From positions 230,470 through 294,469 of the forward strand of contig NZ_AWFX01000011.1 of assembly GCF_000463115.2 (NCBI RefSeq): a DNA stretch of 64,000 nt, given 5' to 3'. The notes beneath the pieces were generated by a model. It did no database searches. It had not been told where the DNA came from and saw only the letters and a list, made by a program, of their open reading frames with translations. Both the position numbers and the translations under genes were made by a program. This DNA comes from Franconibacter helveticus LMG 23732. GTDB lineage: Bacteria; Pseudomonadota; Gammaproteobacteria; Enterobacterales; Enterobacteriaceae. Shown in pieces: positions 41,922 to 54,661 of this stretch (the first letter of the stretch is position 1; every line of letters starts with the position of its first letter).

Positions 41922-43069
41922 TGAGCGCAGCGCGTCCACTTACGATTGCCCTGGTCGCCGGAGAAACCTCCGGCGATATTCTTGGTGCCGGCCTCATTCG
42001 CGCTTTGAAAGCAAAAATGCCCGACGCTCGCTTTGTCGGTGTGGCTGGCCCGCGCATGCAAGAACAAGGGTGTGAAGCCTGGTACGACATGGAAGAGCTT
42101 GCGGTAATGGGTATTGTGGAGGTGCTGGGCCGTTTGCGCCGGCTACTGCATATTCGCGCCGACCTCACGCGACGTTTCACCGAGCTGAAGCCGGATGTTT
42201 TTGTCGGCATCGACGCGCCAGACTTCAACATCACGCTTGAAGGCAACCTCAAGAAGCAAGGCATTCGCACCATTCATTATGTCAGCCCTTCCGTCTGGGC
42301 CTGGCGACAAAAACGCGTTTTCAAAATCGGCAGAGCCACCGATCTGGTGCTGGCGTTTCTGCCTTTCGAAAAAGCGTTTTACGACAGATTTAACGTACCG
42401 TGCCGCTTTATCGGTCACACCATGGCGGATGCAATGCCGCTCGACCCGGATAAAAATGCGGCGCGAGAGACATTAGGCATTGCCCGAGAAGCCCGCTGTC
42501 TTGCGCTTCTCCCCGGCAGCCGCAGCGCCGAAGTGGAAATGCTCAGCGCCGATTTTCTGAAAACCGCGCAGCTGCTGCGCAAGGTTTATCCGGAACTGGA
42601 AGTGGTGGTGCCGCTGGTAAACGCAAAGCGACGCGAGCAGTTTGAGCGGATTAAAGCGGAAGTTGCGCCAGATTTACCGGCGCATCTGCTGGACGGTCAC
42701 GCGCGTGAAGCGATGATAGCGAGCGACGCCGCGCTGCTTGCTTCCGGCACTGCCGCGCTGGAGTGCATGCTGGCCAAGTGCCCGATGGTTGTCGGGTATC
42801 GCATGAAGCCCTTTACCTTCTGGCTGGCGAAGCGGCTGGTAAAAACGGAATTTGTCTCCCTGCCGAACTTACTGGCGGGAAGAGAGCTGGTTAAAGAGCT
42901 GTTGCAGGAAGAGTGCGAGCCGCAAAAACTTGCCGCTGCGCTGCAACCGCTGCTGGCAGATGGCAAACAGAGCCATGAAATGCACGACACTTTCCGAAAA
43001 CTGCACGAGCAGATCCGCTGTAACGCTGATGAGCAGGCAGCGCTCGCCGTGCTGGAGCTTGCACGATGA
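41921..43069 (+). CDS. lpxB: Lipid-A-disaccharide synthase
   Basis: LpxB joins UDP-diacylglucosamine and lipid X to give the beta-1,6-linked disaccharide of lipid A at the inner face of the cytoplasmic membrane. The 382-residue GT19 glycosyltransferase has the [13 protein letters not shown] start, the [10 protein letters not shown] loop and the [11 protein letters not shown] nucleotide-binding segment. It overlaps lpxA by 1 nt and rnhB by 4 nt. Confidence 0.97.
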   Translation: MSAARPLTIALVAGETSGDILGAGLIRALKAKMPDARFVGVAGPRMQEQGCEAWYDMEELAVMGIVEVLGRLRRLLHIRADLTRRFTELKPDVFVGIDAPDFNITLEGNLKKQGIRTIHYVSPSVWAWRQKRVFKIGRATDLVLAFLPFEKAFYDRFNVPCRFIGHTMADAMPLDPDKNAARETLGIAREARCLALLPGSRSAEVEMLSADFLKTAQLLRKVYPELEVVVPLVNAKRREQFERIKAEVAPDLPAHLLDGHAREAMIASDAALLASGTAALECMLAKCPMVVGYRMKPFTFWLAKRLVKTEFVSLPNLLAGRELVKELLQEECEPQKLAAALQPLLADGKQSHEMHDTFRKLHEQIRCNADEQAALAVLELAR

Positions 43070-43662
43070 TGGAATTTATCTACCCGCATACGCAGCTGGT
43101 GGCGGGCGTGGATGAAGTCGGGCGCGGCCCGCTGGTTGGCGCCGTGGTGACTGCGGCGGTGATTCTGGATCCGGCCCGTCCTGTAGTCGGCCTGGCCGAC
43201 TCCAAAAAACTTTCCGAAAAACGCCGCCTGGCGCTTTTTGATGAGATCCGTGAAAAGGCGCTGGCCTGGAGCATCGGTCGCGCCGAGCCGCATGAAATCG
43301 ATGAACTGAATATTCTGCACGCCACTATGCTCGCCATGCAGCGCGCCGTGGCCGGACTCGCTATCGTACCGGAATATGTATTAATTGACGGCAATCGCTG
43401 TCCGAAACTGCCAGTTCCTGCGATGGCTGTCGTAAAAGGCGACAGCAGGGTTGCAGAAATCAGCGCCGCGTCGATACTTGCCAAAGTCACGCGCGATGCG
43501 GAAATGGCTGAGCTGGATCTAAGCTTTCCTCAATATGGTTTCGCCCAACATAAGGGCTATCCTACCGCTTTCCATCTTGAACGGCTGGCTGAGCATGGCG
43601 CGACGATACATCACCGGCGCAGTTTCGCACCGGTTAAGCGCGCGCTGGGCCTGACGTCTTAA
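43066..43662 (+). CDS. rnhB: Ribonuclease HII
   Basis: RNase HII cuts at single ribonucleotides in DNA and starts ribonucleotide excision repair, a fitting neighbour for the replicative polymerase gene dnaE. The 198-residue protein has D16 and E17 in [13 protein letters not shown], with further acidic residues in LIDGNRCP and VTRDAEM. It overlaps lpxB by 4 nt; dnaE follows after 31 nt. Confidence 0.97.
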   Translation: MMEFIYPHTQLVAGVDEVGRGPLVGAVVTAAVILDPARPVVGLADSKKLSEKRRLALFDEIREKALAWSIGRAEPHEIDELNILHATMLAMQRAVAGLAIVPEYVLIDGNRCPKLPVPAMAVVKGDSRVAEISAASILAKVTRDAEMAELDLSFPQYGFAQHKGYPTAFHLERLAEHGATIHHRRSFAPVKRALGLTS

Positions 43663-43693
43663 GATAATCTGATACAACGAACCGGAAACAGAG

Positions 43694-47147
<3,454 letters not shown>

Positions 47148-47176
<29 letters not shown>

Positions 47177-47271
47177 TGCGTGTGCATCCACGTTTCCCGG
47201 GTTCTGAATCACCAGGCCGGTAGCCGCATGGCTACCAGGCCCGGAGCAGGTGGAACTGGAGTTTGACTAAT
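47148..47271 (+). repeat. Direct repeat of the dnaE 3' end flanking a 64-bp hairpin segment
   Basis: Copy 1 (47148-47177) is the real end of dnaE, with stop TGA. Copy 2 (47242-47271) matches it at 28 of 30 positions and carries TAA. Removing 47148-47241 would leave a dnaE stop 12 nt before accA, the K-12 spacing as I recall it. The 64 bp between the copies (47178-47241) contain a perfect 7-bp hairpin (47219-47225 with 47230-47236, GCAT loop) and outer 5-bp arms (47197-47201 with 47240-47244). Confidence 0.9.
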
Positions 47272-47282
47272 ACAGGAATATT

Positions 47283-48242
47283 ATGAGTCTGAATTTCCTT
47301 GATTTTGAACAGCCGATTGCAGAGCTGGAAGCGAAAATCGATTCCCTGACCGCCGTAGGCCGTCAGGATGAAAAACTGGATATTAATATCGACGAAGAGG
47401 TTCATCGCCTGCGCGAGAAGAGCGTAGAGCTGACCCGTAAAATTTTCGCCGATTTGGGTGCATGGCAGATTGCGCAACTGGCGCGTCATCCGCAGCGCCC
47501 TTATACCCTGGATTATGTCCGTCTGGCGTTTGATGAATTCGACGAGCTGGCGGGCGACCGCGCTTACGCTGATGATAAAGCTATCGTTGGCGGCATCGCG
47601 CGTCTGGAAGGGCGTCCGGTGATGATCATCGGTCACCAGAAAGGACGTGAAACCAAAGAAAAAATCCGCCGCAACTTTGGTATGCCAGCGCCGGAAGGTT
47701 ATCGTAAAGCGCTGCGCCTGATGGAGATGGCGGAGCGTTTCAAAATGCCCATCATCACCTTTATCGACACCCCTGGCGCTTATCCGGGCGTGGGCGCGGA
47801 AGAGCGCGGCCAGTCTGAAGCCATTGCCCGCAACCTGCGGGAAATGTCACGCCTGAAAGTGCCGGTTATCTGCACCGTTATCGGCGAAGGCGGTTCCGGC
47901 GGCGCGCTGGCTATCGGCGTGGGCGACAAAGTCAACATGCTGCAATACAGCACCTATTCCGTTATTTCGCCGGAAGGCTGCGCCTCTATTCTGTGGAAAA
48001 GCGCGGATAAAGCGCCGCTCGCTGCGGAAGCGATGGGCATTATCGCCCCGCGCCTGAAAGAGCTGAAGCTTATCGATTCCGTCATCGGCGAACCGCTTGG
48101 CGGCGCGCACCGTAACCCGGAAACCATGGCCGCCTCGCTGAAGGCGCAACTGCTGGCGGATCTGGCGGATCTCGACGTGCTGAGCACTGAAGACCTGCTC
48201 AACCGCCGTTATCAGCGTCTGATGAGCTACGGTTACGCTTGA
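47283..48242 (+). CDS. accA: Acetyl-CoA carboxylase carboxyltransferase subunit alpha
   Basis: AccA with AccD moves the carboxyl group from biotin-BCCP to acetyl-CoA, giving malonyl-CoA for fatty acid synthesis. The 319-residue protein has the N-terminal helical segment ([19 protein letters not shown]) and the crotonase-like core ([18 protein letters not shown], then [15 protein letters not shown]). AGGAAT lies upstream of the ATG. The extra 94 bp before the gene increases the usual dnaE-accA gap, which may change translational coupling. Confidence 0.97.
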   Translation: MSLNFLDFEQPIAELEAKIDSLTAVGRQDEKLDINIDEEVHRLREKSVELTRKIFADLGAWQIAQLARHPQRPYTLDYVRLAFDEFDELAGDRAYADDKAIVGGIARLEGRPVMIIGHQKGRETKEKIRRNFGMPAPEGYRKALRLMEMAERFKMPIITFIDTPGAYPGVGAEERGQSEAIARNLREMSRLKVPVICTVIGEGGSGGALAIGVGDKVNMLQYSTYSVISPEGCASILWKSADKAPLAAEAMGIIAPRLKELKLIDSVIGEPLGGAHRNPETMAASLKAQLLADLADLDVLSTEDLLNRRYQRLMSYGYA

Positions 48243-48268
48243 TTCAACATCTTTTTCTTTTTTCCACT

Positions 48269-48296
48269 AAAGGCTGACATCTGTCAGCCTTTTTTA
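48269..48296 (+). terminator. accA terminator
   Basis: A stem of about 10 bp (48269-48278 with 48283-48292) is followed by a T run. It closes the long rpsB-accA region and separates it from the chitinase gene. Confidence 0.9.
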
Positions 48297-48434
48297 ATCT
48301 ATTTATTTTGTGATCCGCCTCAACGAGACGGCATGCGCTGTTGGTCCGCTTCGCTAGACTCCATTTATTTGCGACGTCTGTTGCAGAACGGTGAAATTGT
48401 TTCTTAAACGCCTCACCTTTTCGGAGTAATTGCT

Positions 48435-50285
48435 ATGAGCATGAAACGAGCCGCACTCGGCGTAGTCGCGGCGGGTATTTTTCTGCATTCTCCGCCCGCC
48501 ACTTCCGCCCTGCTTGAAGCCAGCAGTGAACCTTACCCCGTAAAATCCGCTGATTTACAAAAGAAAGAACAGGAACTAACCAACTTTCCGCTGATGAAAT
48601 CAGTTAAAGATTCGATCAAAACCCTGGATAACGACAGCGTGGAGCAAATCGCGCCTGGAAGCGCCAGCAATCCCGATAACGTGAAAAGGGTGGAAAGCAT
48701 CCTCAAAAGCACGGACTGGGATTACCTTTTTCCGCTGCGGGCCCAGGAATATACCTACGTTAATTTTCTGAAGGCTGTCGGCAAATTCCCAGCGGTATGC
48801 GGCAGCTACAGCGACGGGCGCAACAGCGAGGCTATTTGCCGTAAATCGCTGGCGACCATGTTTGCCCATTTCGCCCAGGAAACCGGCGGCCATGAAAGCT
48901 GGCGCCCTGAGCAGGAATGGCGACAGGCTTTGGTCTATCTGCGTGAAATGGGATGGAACGAGGGGCAAAAAGGCGGCTACAACGGCGAATGCAACCCGGA
49001 TGTCTGGCAGGGGCAAACCTGGCCATGCGGAAAAGATAAAGACGGCGATTTCGTCAGTTATTTCGGTCGGGGCGCCAAACAACTTTCTTACAACTATAAC
49101 TACGGTCCTTTTTCCGATGCCATGTTCGGCACGGTACGCACTTTGCTTGATAAACCAGAGATGGTGGCGGATACATGGCTTAATCTCGCCAGCGCCATTT
49201 TTTTCTTTGCCTACCCGCAGCCGCCTAAACCCAGCATGATGCATGTTATCGACGGTACCTGGAAACCTAACGATCGCGACAAGGCTAACGGGCTGGTGCC
49301 AGGTTTTGGCGTCACTATTCAGATAATTAACGGCGGCGTTGAGTGCGGCGGCCTGACAGAAAACGCCCAGTCGCTTAACCGCATCGCTTATTACAAAGAG
49401 TTTGCTAAATACCTTAAAGTGGCCGTACCTGCTGATGAAGTGCTGGGTTGTAAGGGCATGAAACAGTTCGACAGCGGCGGCGCTGGCGCATTGCCTGTCT
49501 ATTGGGAACAGGACTGGGGATGGAGCGCAGAAACGCCTTCCGGCCAGACCTACTCATGCCAGCTGGTGGGTTACCAGACTCCCTTCAGCGCTTTCAAAGA
49601 GGGCGATTACGCAAACTGCGTTAAACACTTCTTCAATGTGAAAGTGGTGGATGAGGCTGACGCAAATGACACGCCGCAACCCACGCCTGAACCGCAGCCC
49701 ACGCCGGAACCGCAGCCCACGCCGGAACCGCAACCCACGCCTGAACCGCAGCCATCGCCTGAACCGCAGCCCACGCCGCAGCCTGAACCGCAACCCGCTG
49801 TTAATGTCGCACCGGTGGCGATGATTGCCGGCCCGGTTGGCGCCGTGGAAGCGGGCAGTAAAGTTTCACTGAGCGCGGAAGGTTCAACCGATGAAAACGG
49901 CGATGCGTTGACCTATAAATGGATGGCGCAGGATGGCCAGACCGTGAGCGGCAAAGACAAATCGGTCATTGTTTTTGACGCGCCGGAAAAAACGGAAGAT
50001 GCGCAATATGTTATCAGCCTGACGGTGGACGACGGTAGCCTGAGCAGCACTGCGTCCTATACGCTTAACGTAAAAGCGAAAGCTTCCACGCCTTCGGGCG
50101 GCGATTCGACGAGCTATCCGGCATGGAGCAGCACGCAAAAATGGAACTCCGGGGATATTGTCATTAACCACGGCAAACTCTTCCAGTGCAAACCCTTCCC
50201 CTATGGCGGATGGTGTAATACCGCTCCGGCTTATTACGAGCCTGGCGCGGGACTTGCCTGGCAGGATGCCTGGACTGCTCTGTAA
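48435..50285 (+). CDS. Secreted family GH19 chitinase with PKD and chitin-binding domains
   Basis: Predicted to hydrolyse chitin outside the cytoplasm. The 616 residues comprise a Sec signal peptide (about 1-25), an N-terminal segment of unknown fold, a GH19 catalytic domain (about 110-360) with the putative catalytic Glu149 in FAQETGGHE and the motif GRGAKQLSYNYNYG (211-224), a Pro/Thr/Glu/Gln linker (about 414-455), a PKD-like domain (about 457-548; GSTDENGDALTYKW) and a C-terminal CBM5/12 chitin-binding module (561-616) with conserved Trp and Cys. GGAG precedes the ATG. The gene stands alone between accA and ldcC, where K-12 has no gene. Lysozyme-like activity is a less likely alternative, given the CBM. 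Confidence 0.9.
   Translation: MSMKRAALGVVAAGIFLHSPPATSALLEASSEPYPVKSADLQKKEQELTNFPLMKSVKDSIKTLDNDSVEQIAPGSASNPDNVKRVESILKSTDWDYLFPLRAQEYTYVNFLKAVGKFPAVCGSYSDGRNSEAICRKSLATMFAHFAQETGGHESWRPEQEWRQALVYLREMGWNEGQKGGYNGECNPDVWQGQTWPCGKDKDGDFVSYFGRGAKQLSYNYNYGPFSDAMFGTVRTLLDKPEMVADTWLNLASAIFFFAYPQPPKPSMMHVIDGTWKPNDRDKANGLVPGFGVTIQIINGGVECGGLTENAQSLNRIAYYKEFAKYLKVAVPADEVLGCKGMKQFDSGGAGALPVYWEQDWGWSAETPSGQTYSCQLVGYQTPFSAFKEGDYANCVKHFFNVKVVDEADANDTPQPTPEPQPTPEPQPTPEPQPTPEPQPSPEPQPTPQPEPQPAVNVAPVAMIAGPVGAVEAGSKVSLSAEGSTDENGDALTYKWMAQDGQTVSGKDKSVIVFDAPEKTEDAQYVISLTVDDGSLSSTASYTLNVKAKASTPSGGDSTSYPAWSSTQKWNSGDIVINHGKLFQCKPFPYGGWCNTAPAYYEPGAGLAWQDAWTAL
49674..49797 (+). repeat. 18-bp tandem repeats encoding the chitinase linker
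   Basis: Six in-frame 18-bp units (49674-49781) encode PQPTPE-type hexapeptides; units 1 and 4 are identical, as are 2 and 3. A shorter degenerate unit follows. Such arrays can change copy number by slippage or recombination without breaking the frame, altering the distance between catalytic and binding domains. Confidence 0.9.
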
Positions 50286-50290
50286 ACGCA

Positions 50291-50317
50291 TAACGCCAGC
50301 GCTCGTCGCTGGCGTTA
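50291..50317. other. Perfect 11-bp inverted repeat between the chitinase gene and ldcC
   Basis: 50291-50301 pairs perfectly with 50307-50317 around a 5-nt loop, 42 bp before ldcC. No T tract follows on either strand, so an efficient intrinsic terminator is unlikely; a weak terminator, an mRNA stabiliser or a protein site are possible. Confidence 0.6.
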
Positions 50318-50359
50318 ACAACTATGCTTACCAGACGCTTTTTTGCCAGGAGGTAAGCA

Positions 50360-52498
50360 GTGAACATTATCGCCATCATGGGGCCGCACGGCGCATTTTA
50401 TAAAGACGAGCCGATCGAGGAGCTCCAGGCCGCGCTCCAGCGTCAGGGTTTTCAGGTTATCTGGCCGAAAAACAGCACCGACCTGCTGAAGTTTATTGAA
50501 CATAACCCGCGCATCTGCGGCGTGATTTTTGACTGGGACGAATACAGTCTCGATCTCTGTAGCGAAATCAACCGCCTCAACGAGTATCTGCCGCTCTACG
50601 CGTTTATCAATACGCACTCTTCTCTGGATGTTAGCGTTAATGAAATGCGCATGGCGCTGTGGTTTTTTGAATATGCCCTCGGCGCGGCGGAAGATATCGC
50701 CACGCGCATCCGGCAATACACTAACGAGTACCTCGATAACATTACGCCGCCCTTTACCAGAGCGCTGTTTACCTATGTGAAAGAGGGAAAATATACCTTC
50801 TGCACGCCCGGGCATATGGCGGGCACCGCCTATCAGAAAAGCCCGGTTGGCTGCCTGTTTTATGATTTCTTTGGCGGCAATACGCTGAAAGCGGATGTCT
50901 CTATTTCGGTTACCGAACTGGGTTCGCTGCTGGATCATACCGGCCCGCATCTGGAGGCGGAGGAGTACATCGCCCGCACCTTCGGCGCTGAGCAAAGTTA
51001 TATGGTGACCAACGGCACGTCCACCTCGAACAAAATCGTCGGCATGTACGCCGCGCCAGCGGGCAGCACCCTGCTGGTTGACCGCAACTGCCATAAGTCG
51101 CTCACGCATTTATTGATGATGAGCGACATTGTGCCGCTGTGGCTAAAGCCCACCCGCAATGCGCTCGGCATTCTCGGCGGCATTCCGAAGCGGGAGTTTA
51201 ACCGGGCGACAATTGAAGCAAAGATCGCCCAGACGAAAAACGCCAGTTGGCCGGTTCATGCGGTTATCACTAACTCCACTTACGACGGTTTGCTTTACAA
51301 CACTAACTGGATCAAGCACGCCCTCGATGTGCCTTCCATTCATTTTGATTCCGCCTGGGTGCCTTATACCCATTTTCACCCTATCTACCAGGGAAAAAGC
51401 GGCATGAGCGGCGAGCGCATTCCGGGTAAGGTTTTCTTTGAAACGCAATCCACCCACAAAATGCTGGCCGCCTTTTCTCAGGCTTCGCTGATACACATCA
51501 AAGGCGATTACGACGAAGAAACGTTCAACGAAGCCTACATGATGCATACCACCACCTCGCCAAGCTATCCGCTGGTGGCGTCTATCGAAACCGCGGCGGC
51601 AATGCTGCGCGGCAACCCGGGACGCAGGCTGATTAACCGTTCCGTCGAGCGCGCTCTGCATTTCCGTAAAGAGGTGCAGCGGCTGCGTGAAGAGTCGGAC
51701 AGCTGGTTTTTCGATATCTGGCAGCCTGAAGAGATCGATGAGGCGGACTGCTGGCCTATCGCGCCGGGTGAAACCTGGCACGGCTTTAACGATGCCGACG
51801 ACGATCACATGTATCTCGACCCGGTAAAAGTCACCATTCTTACGCCAGGCATGGACGAGCAAGGGAATATGGCGGAGCAGGGGATCCCGGCGGCGCTGGT
51901 GGCGAAATTTCTCGACGAGCGCGGCGTGGTGGTCGAGAAAACCGGCCCCTACAACCTGCTCTTTTTGTTCAGCATTGGCATCGACAAAACCCGCGCGATG
52001 AGCCTGCTGCGCGGCCTGACCGAGTTCAAGCGCGCCTATGACCTTAACCTGCGGGTAAAAAACATGCTGCCGGACCTTTATGCCGAAGACCCAGACTTCT
52101 ACCGCAACATGCGCATACAGACGCTGGCGCAGGGCATTCACGATCTCATCAAGCAACATGATATGGCGAGCCTGATGCTGCGTGCTTTCGATGTGTTGCC
52201 GGAGATGAAGCTCACGCCGCATGAAATGTATCAGCAGCAGGTAAAAGGCAATGTAGAGACAGTGGAGATAGAGAAGCTTATCAACCGTGTCTCTGCGAAT
52301 ATGATCCTGCCTTATCCGCCTGGCGTGCCGCTGGTGATGCCCGGAGAGAGGATCACCGAAGAGAGCCGCGCAGTGCTCGACTTCCTGCTGATGCTCTGTT
52401 CCATCGGCAGACATTATCCAGGTTTTGAAACGGATATTCATGGCGCGAAGCTTGGGGAAGATGGCGTTTATCGCGTACGTGTCTTAAAAAATAGTTGA
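50360..52498 (+). CDS. ldcC: Constitutive lysine decarboxylase LdcC
   Basis: LdcC converts lysine to cadaverine and CO2, consuming a proton. The 712-residue PLP enzyme has the N-terminal wing domain (MNIIAIMGPHG), the PLP lysine in STHKMLAAFSQ and the C-terminal domain. Its position before yaeR and tilS, and the absence of cadB or cadC, identify it as LdcC rather than CadA. At residue 154 the usual TPGHMGG motif reads TPGHMAG; the effect is unknown. AGGAGG precedes the ATG. Confidence 0.95.
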   Translation: MNIIAIMGPHGAFYKDEPIEELQAALQRQGFQVIWPKNSTDLLKFIEHNPRICGVIFDWDEYSLDLCSEINRLNEYLPLYAFINTHSSLDVSVNEMRMALWFFEYALGAAEDIATRIRQYTNEYLDNITPPFTRALFTYVKEGKYTFCTPGHMAGTAYQKSPVGCLFYDFFGGNTLKADVSISVTELGSLLDHTGPHLEAEEYIARTFGAEQSYMVTNGTSTSNKIVGMYAAPAGSTLLVDRNCHKSLTHLLMMSDIVPLWLKPTRNALGILGGIPKREFNRATIEAKIAQTKNASWPVHAVITNSTYDGLLYNTNWIKHALDVPSIHFDSAWVPYTHFHPIYQGKSGMSGERIPGKVFFETQSTHKMLAAFSQASLIHIKGDYDEETFNEAYMMHTTTSPSYPLVASIETAAAMLRGNPGRRLINRSVERALHFRKEVQRLREESDSWFFDIWQPEEIDEADCWPIAPGETWHGFNDADDDHMYLDPVKVTILTPGMDEQGNMAEQGIPAALVAKFLDERGVVVEKTGPYNLLFLFSIGIDKTRAMSLLRGLTEFKRAYDLNLRVKNMLPDLYAEDPDFYRNMRIQTLAQGIHDLIKQHDMASLMLRAFDVLPEMKLTPHEMYQQQVKGNVETVEIEKLINRVSANMILPYPPGVPLVMPGERITEESRAVLDFLLMLCSIGRHYPGFETDIHGAKLGEDGVYRVRVLKNS

Positions 52499-52555
52499 CC
52501 CCTTGTTTTGCCGTTACCGTCTGGTTAACGTGCAAAAAAAGCAAAAGGAGAGAGC

Positions 52556-52945
52556 ATGCTGGGTTTAAAACAGATTCACCATATCGCCATCATCGCAACG
52601 GATTATGAAAAGAGTAAGGCCTTTTACTGCGATATCCTCGGCTTCACGCTGATGTCGGAAGTGTATCGCGAAGCGCGGGATTCCTGGAAAGGGGATCTGG
52701 CGCTGAACGGCCAGTACGTGATTGAGCTTTTTTCTTTTCCGTTTCCGCCCGCTCGCCCCAGCCGCCCGGAAGCCTGCGGCCTGCGCCATCTCGCGTTTAG
52801 CGTGGACGATGTCGATCAGGCGGCGTCTTACCTGGAAAGCCGCGGCGTAAAATGCGAGGCAGTACGCATTGATGAGCTGACCGGCAAGCGTTTTACCTTC
52901 TTTAACGATCCGGACGGCCTGCCACTGGAGCTTTATCAGCAGTAA
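52556..52945 (+). CDS. yaeR: VOC (glyoxalase/dioxygenase-like) family protein YaeR
   Basis: A small metal-binding protein of the vicinal oxygen chelate superfamily; its substrate is unknown. The 129 residues form two beta-alpha-beta-beta-beta units, with likely metal ligands His8/9 (QIHHIAIIA), a Glu in GQYVIELFSF, a His in LRHLAFSV and the final Glu in LPLELYQQ. AAAAGGAG precedes the ATG. It lies between ldcC and tilS as in E. coli. Confidence 0.92.
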   Translation: MLGLKQIHHIAIIATDYEKSKAFYCDILGFTLMSEVYREARDSWKGDLALNGQYVIELFSFPFPPARPSRPEACGLRHLAFSVDDVDQAASYLESRGVKCEAVRIDELTGKRFTFFNDPDGLPLELYQQ

Positions 52946-53008
52946 GACTTGCCCGAACCCGCAATGCCCGGTAACGTGCCGGGCAACTTCTTCATTGAAC
53001 GCTGCGTT

Positions 53009-54313
53009 ATGACCACTCTTTCACTCACTTCGCTGCATAACTTTCGCCGTTTGCTGGTGGCGTTCAGCGGCGGGCTGGATTCCTCCGTGCTGCTGCATGC
53101 GCTTGCGCATTTGCGTGAAGCTGATCCTTCGCTCGACCTGCGCGCTATTCACGTTCATCACGGCATTAGTTTGCATGCCGATAGCTGGGCGGCGCATTGT
53201 GAGCGCGTTTGCGAAACGCTGAATGTGCCGCTGACGGTTCGGCGCGTGCAACTCGCGCAGGAAGGGCTGGGGCTGGAAGGGCAGGCGCGCAAGGCGAGAT
53301 ACGCCGCTTTCGCCGATGCTTTGCGGCCCGATGAGGCGCTGGTTACGGCACAGCATCAGGACGACCAGTGCGAAACCGTATTGCTGGCGCTCAAGCGCGG
53401 CAGCGGCCCGGCAGGCCTGGCGGCGATGCCGGAAAAACTCGCTTTCGCCGGCACGTTTATTTTGCGCCCGCTGCTTCATCTCTCCCGCGCTCAGCTGGAA
53501 CAGTATGCGCAGGCGCAACATCTTGCGTGGATTGAAGACGAGAGCAATCAGGACGACAGCTATGACCGTAACTTCCTGCGCTTACGGGTGCTGCCGCAGC
53601 TGACGTCGCGCTGGCCTCACTTTGCCGAAGCGGCGGCGCGCAGCGCGCAGCTTTGCGGTGAACAGGAGCAGTTGCTGGATGAATTGCTGAACGAAGAACT
53701 GACATCATTAACCGGCGAACAGGGCGAGCTTCGTCTTGCCCCGCTTTCGGAAATGAGCGACAACCGGCGCGGGGCTTTGCTTCGGCGCTGGCTTGCCTCG
53801 CACGGCGCGCAAATGCCTTCCCGCGCCGCGTTGCAGCGTCTGTGGAGCGAGGTGGCGCAAAGCCGCGAAGATGCCTGCCCGCGCCTGCGTTTTGGCGACC
53901 ATGAAGCGCGCCGTTATCAGGAGGCGTTGTGGTGGGTACGGCTGTGCCCGGGGCAAGGCGACCGCGTTATTTTCTGGGAAAACCTGGCTAAACCGCTTGC
54001 GTTGCCGGACGGGCTGGGGCAACTGATAGTGGGCGAGCAGGGCGCGCGCGTGCGAATGCCCGCGGCTGATGAACGCGTTACGGTGCGCTTTCGCGCCCAG
54101 GGCCTTTTGCATATTGTCGGACGGGAGCGGGGCCGCAGCCTGAAAAAACTCTGGCAGGAGTTGCGCATCCCACCCTGGCGGCGCGACACTACCCCCTTAA
54201 TTTTTTATGGTGAGCAACTTATCTGCGCTCCGGGCATTTTCGTGACCCGTGAGGGTATGGCGCAGGGGGAAACAGGCTGGCATATAGACTGGCGAAAGGA
54301 GCAAAACGAATGA
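53009..54313 (+). CDS. tilS: tRNA(Ile)-lysidine synthase
   Basis: TilS converts C34 of tRNA(Ile2) to lysidine, so the tRNA is charged with Ile and reads AUA; it is essential. The 434-residue protein has the PP-loop SGGLDSS (20-26), the N-type ATPase core with IHVHHGIS and the [11 protein letters not shown] segment, and C-terminal TilS domains. The ATG at 53009 gives the family length, but no good Shine-Dalgarno sequence precedes it. An in-frame TTG at 52949, right after yaeR, would add 20 unconserved residues across a 7-bp hairpin (52965-52985). Start uncertain, identity firm. Overlaps the next gene by 4 nt. Confidence 0.95.
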   Translation: MTTLSLTSLHNFRRLLVAFSGGLDSSVLLHALAHLREADPSLDLRAIHVHHGISLHADSWAAHCERVCETLNVPLTVRRVQLAQEGLGLEGQARKARYAAFADALRPDEALVTAQHQDDQCETVLLALKRGSGPAGLAAMPEKLAFAGTFILRPLLHLSRAQLEQYAQAQHLAWIEDESNQDDSYDRNFLRLRVLPQLTSRWPHFAEAAARSAQLCGEQEQLLDELLNEELTSLTGEQGELRLAPLSEMSDNRRGALLRRWLASHGAQMPSRAALQRLWSEVAQSREDACPRLRFGDHEARRYQEALWWVRLCPGQGDRVIFWENLAKPLALPDGLGQLIVGEQGARVRMPAADERVTVRFRAQGLLHIVGRERGRSLKKLWQELRIPPWRRDTTPLIFYGEQLICAPGIFVTREGMAQGETGWHIDWRKEQNE

Positions 54314-54621
54314 AAAAATGGGTAATGCTGGCGGGGCTGACGCTGTGCAGCATGTCGGCGCTGGCGAAAGGCGATCTAAAAGCTGGCGAAGAAAAAGCGG
54401 TAATGTGCGTGGCCTGCCATGGCGCGACCGGCAAGGTCTCTGTGCCGCTCTATCCTAATCTGGCCGGGCAGAACGAAGAGTACCTCGCCCACGCGTTGCA
54501 TGCTTATAAAAAAGGCGAGCGCAGCGGCGGTCAGGCGGAAATCATGAAAGCGTACGTTAGCGGTCTGTCTGATAGCGACATTGACAACCTTGCGGCGTGG
54601 TACGCCAGCCAGAAGCCATAA
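54310..54621 (+). CDS. Small periplasmic class I cytochrome c
   Basis: Predicted one-haem electron carrier. The 103-residue precursor has a Sec signal peptide (about 1-19, ending SALA), the haem attachment motif CVACH (33-37) and a downstream Met in [12 protein letters not shown] (M79), the likely sixth ligand. The pattern [25 protein letters not shown] is typical of cytochrome c4/c553-like proteins. Its ATG overlaps the tilS stop (ATGA), so its translation is coupled to tilS. K-12 has no gene here. Partner enzymes are not in the window; maturation would need a Ccm system elsewhere. Confidence 0.9.
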   Translation: MKKWVMLAGLTLCSMSALAKGDLKAGEEKAVMCVACHGATGKVSVPLYPNLAGQNEEYLAHALHAYKKGERSGGQAEIMKAYVSGLSDSDIDNLAAWYASQKP

Positions 54622-54623
54622 AA

Positions 54624-54650
54624 AAGGGCAGCCGTTGGCTGCCCTTGTTG
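54624..54650. terminator. Terminator between cytochrome c and rof
   Basis: A 10-bp stem with a GTT loop (54624-54633 with 54637-54646) lies between converging genes. The T tract is strong on the minus strand (ending rof) and weak on the plus strand (TTGTTG). Confidence 0.85.
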
Positions 54651-54661
54651 TCTGGTGTGGC

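Noticed and set aside
47178..47241. Hairpin segment after dnaE considered as a REP/ERIC element or small insertion sequence
   Set aside because: It does not match the REP or ERIC consensus that I know and has no transposase; a 30-bp flanking repeat is too long for a typical target duplication. Kept as an unexplained insertion.
49674..49797. Tandem repeats considered as a CRISPR-like array
   Set aside because: The 18-bp units are contiguous without spacers, in frame, and encode a Pro-rich linker.
50291..50317. Hairpin before ldcC considered as a chitinase terminator
   Set aside because: The stem is perfect, but no T tract follows on either strand, so it is listed only as an inverted repeat.
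51143..52441. 432-codon open frame on the minus strand opposite ldcC
   Set aside because: Antisense shadow of the lysine decarboxylase gene, with no start signal or family resemblance.
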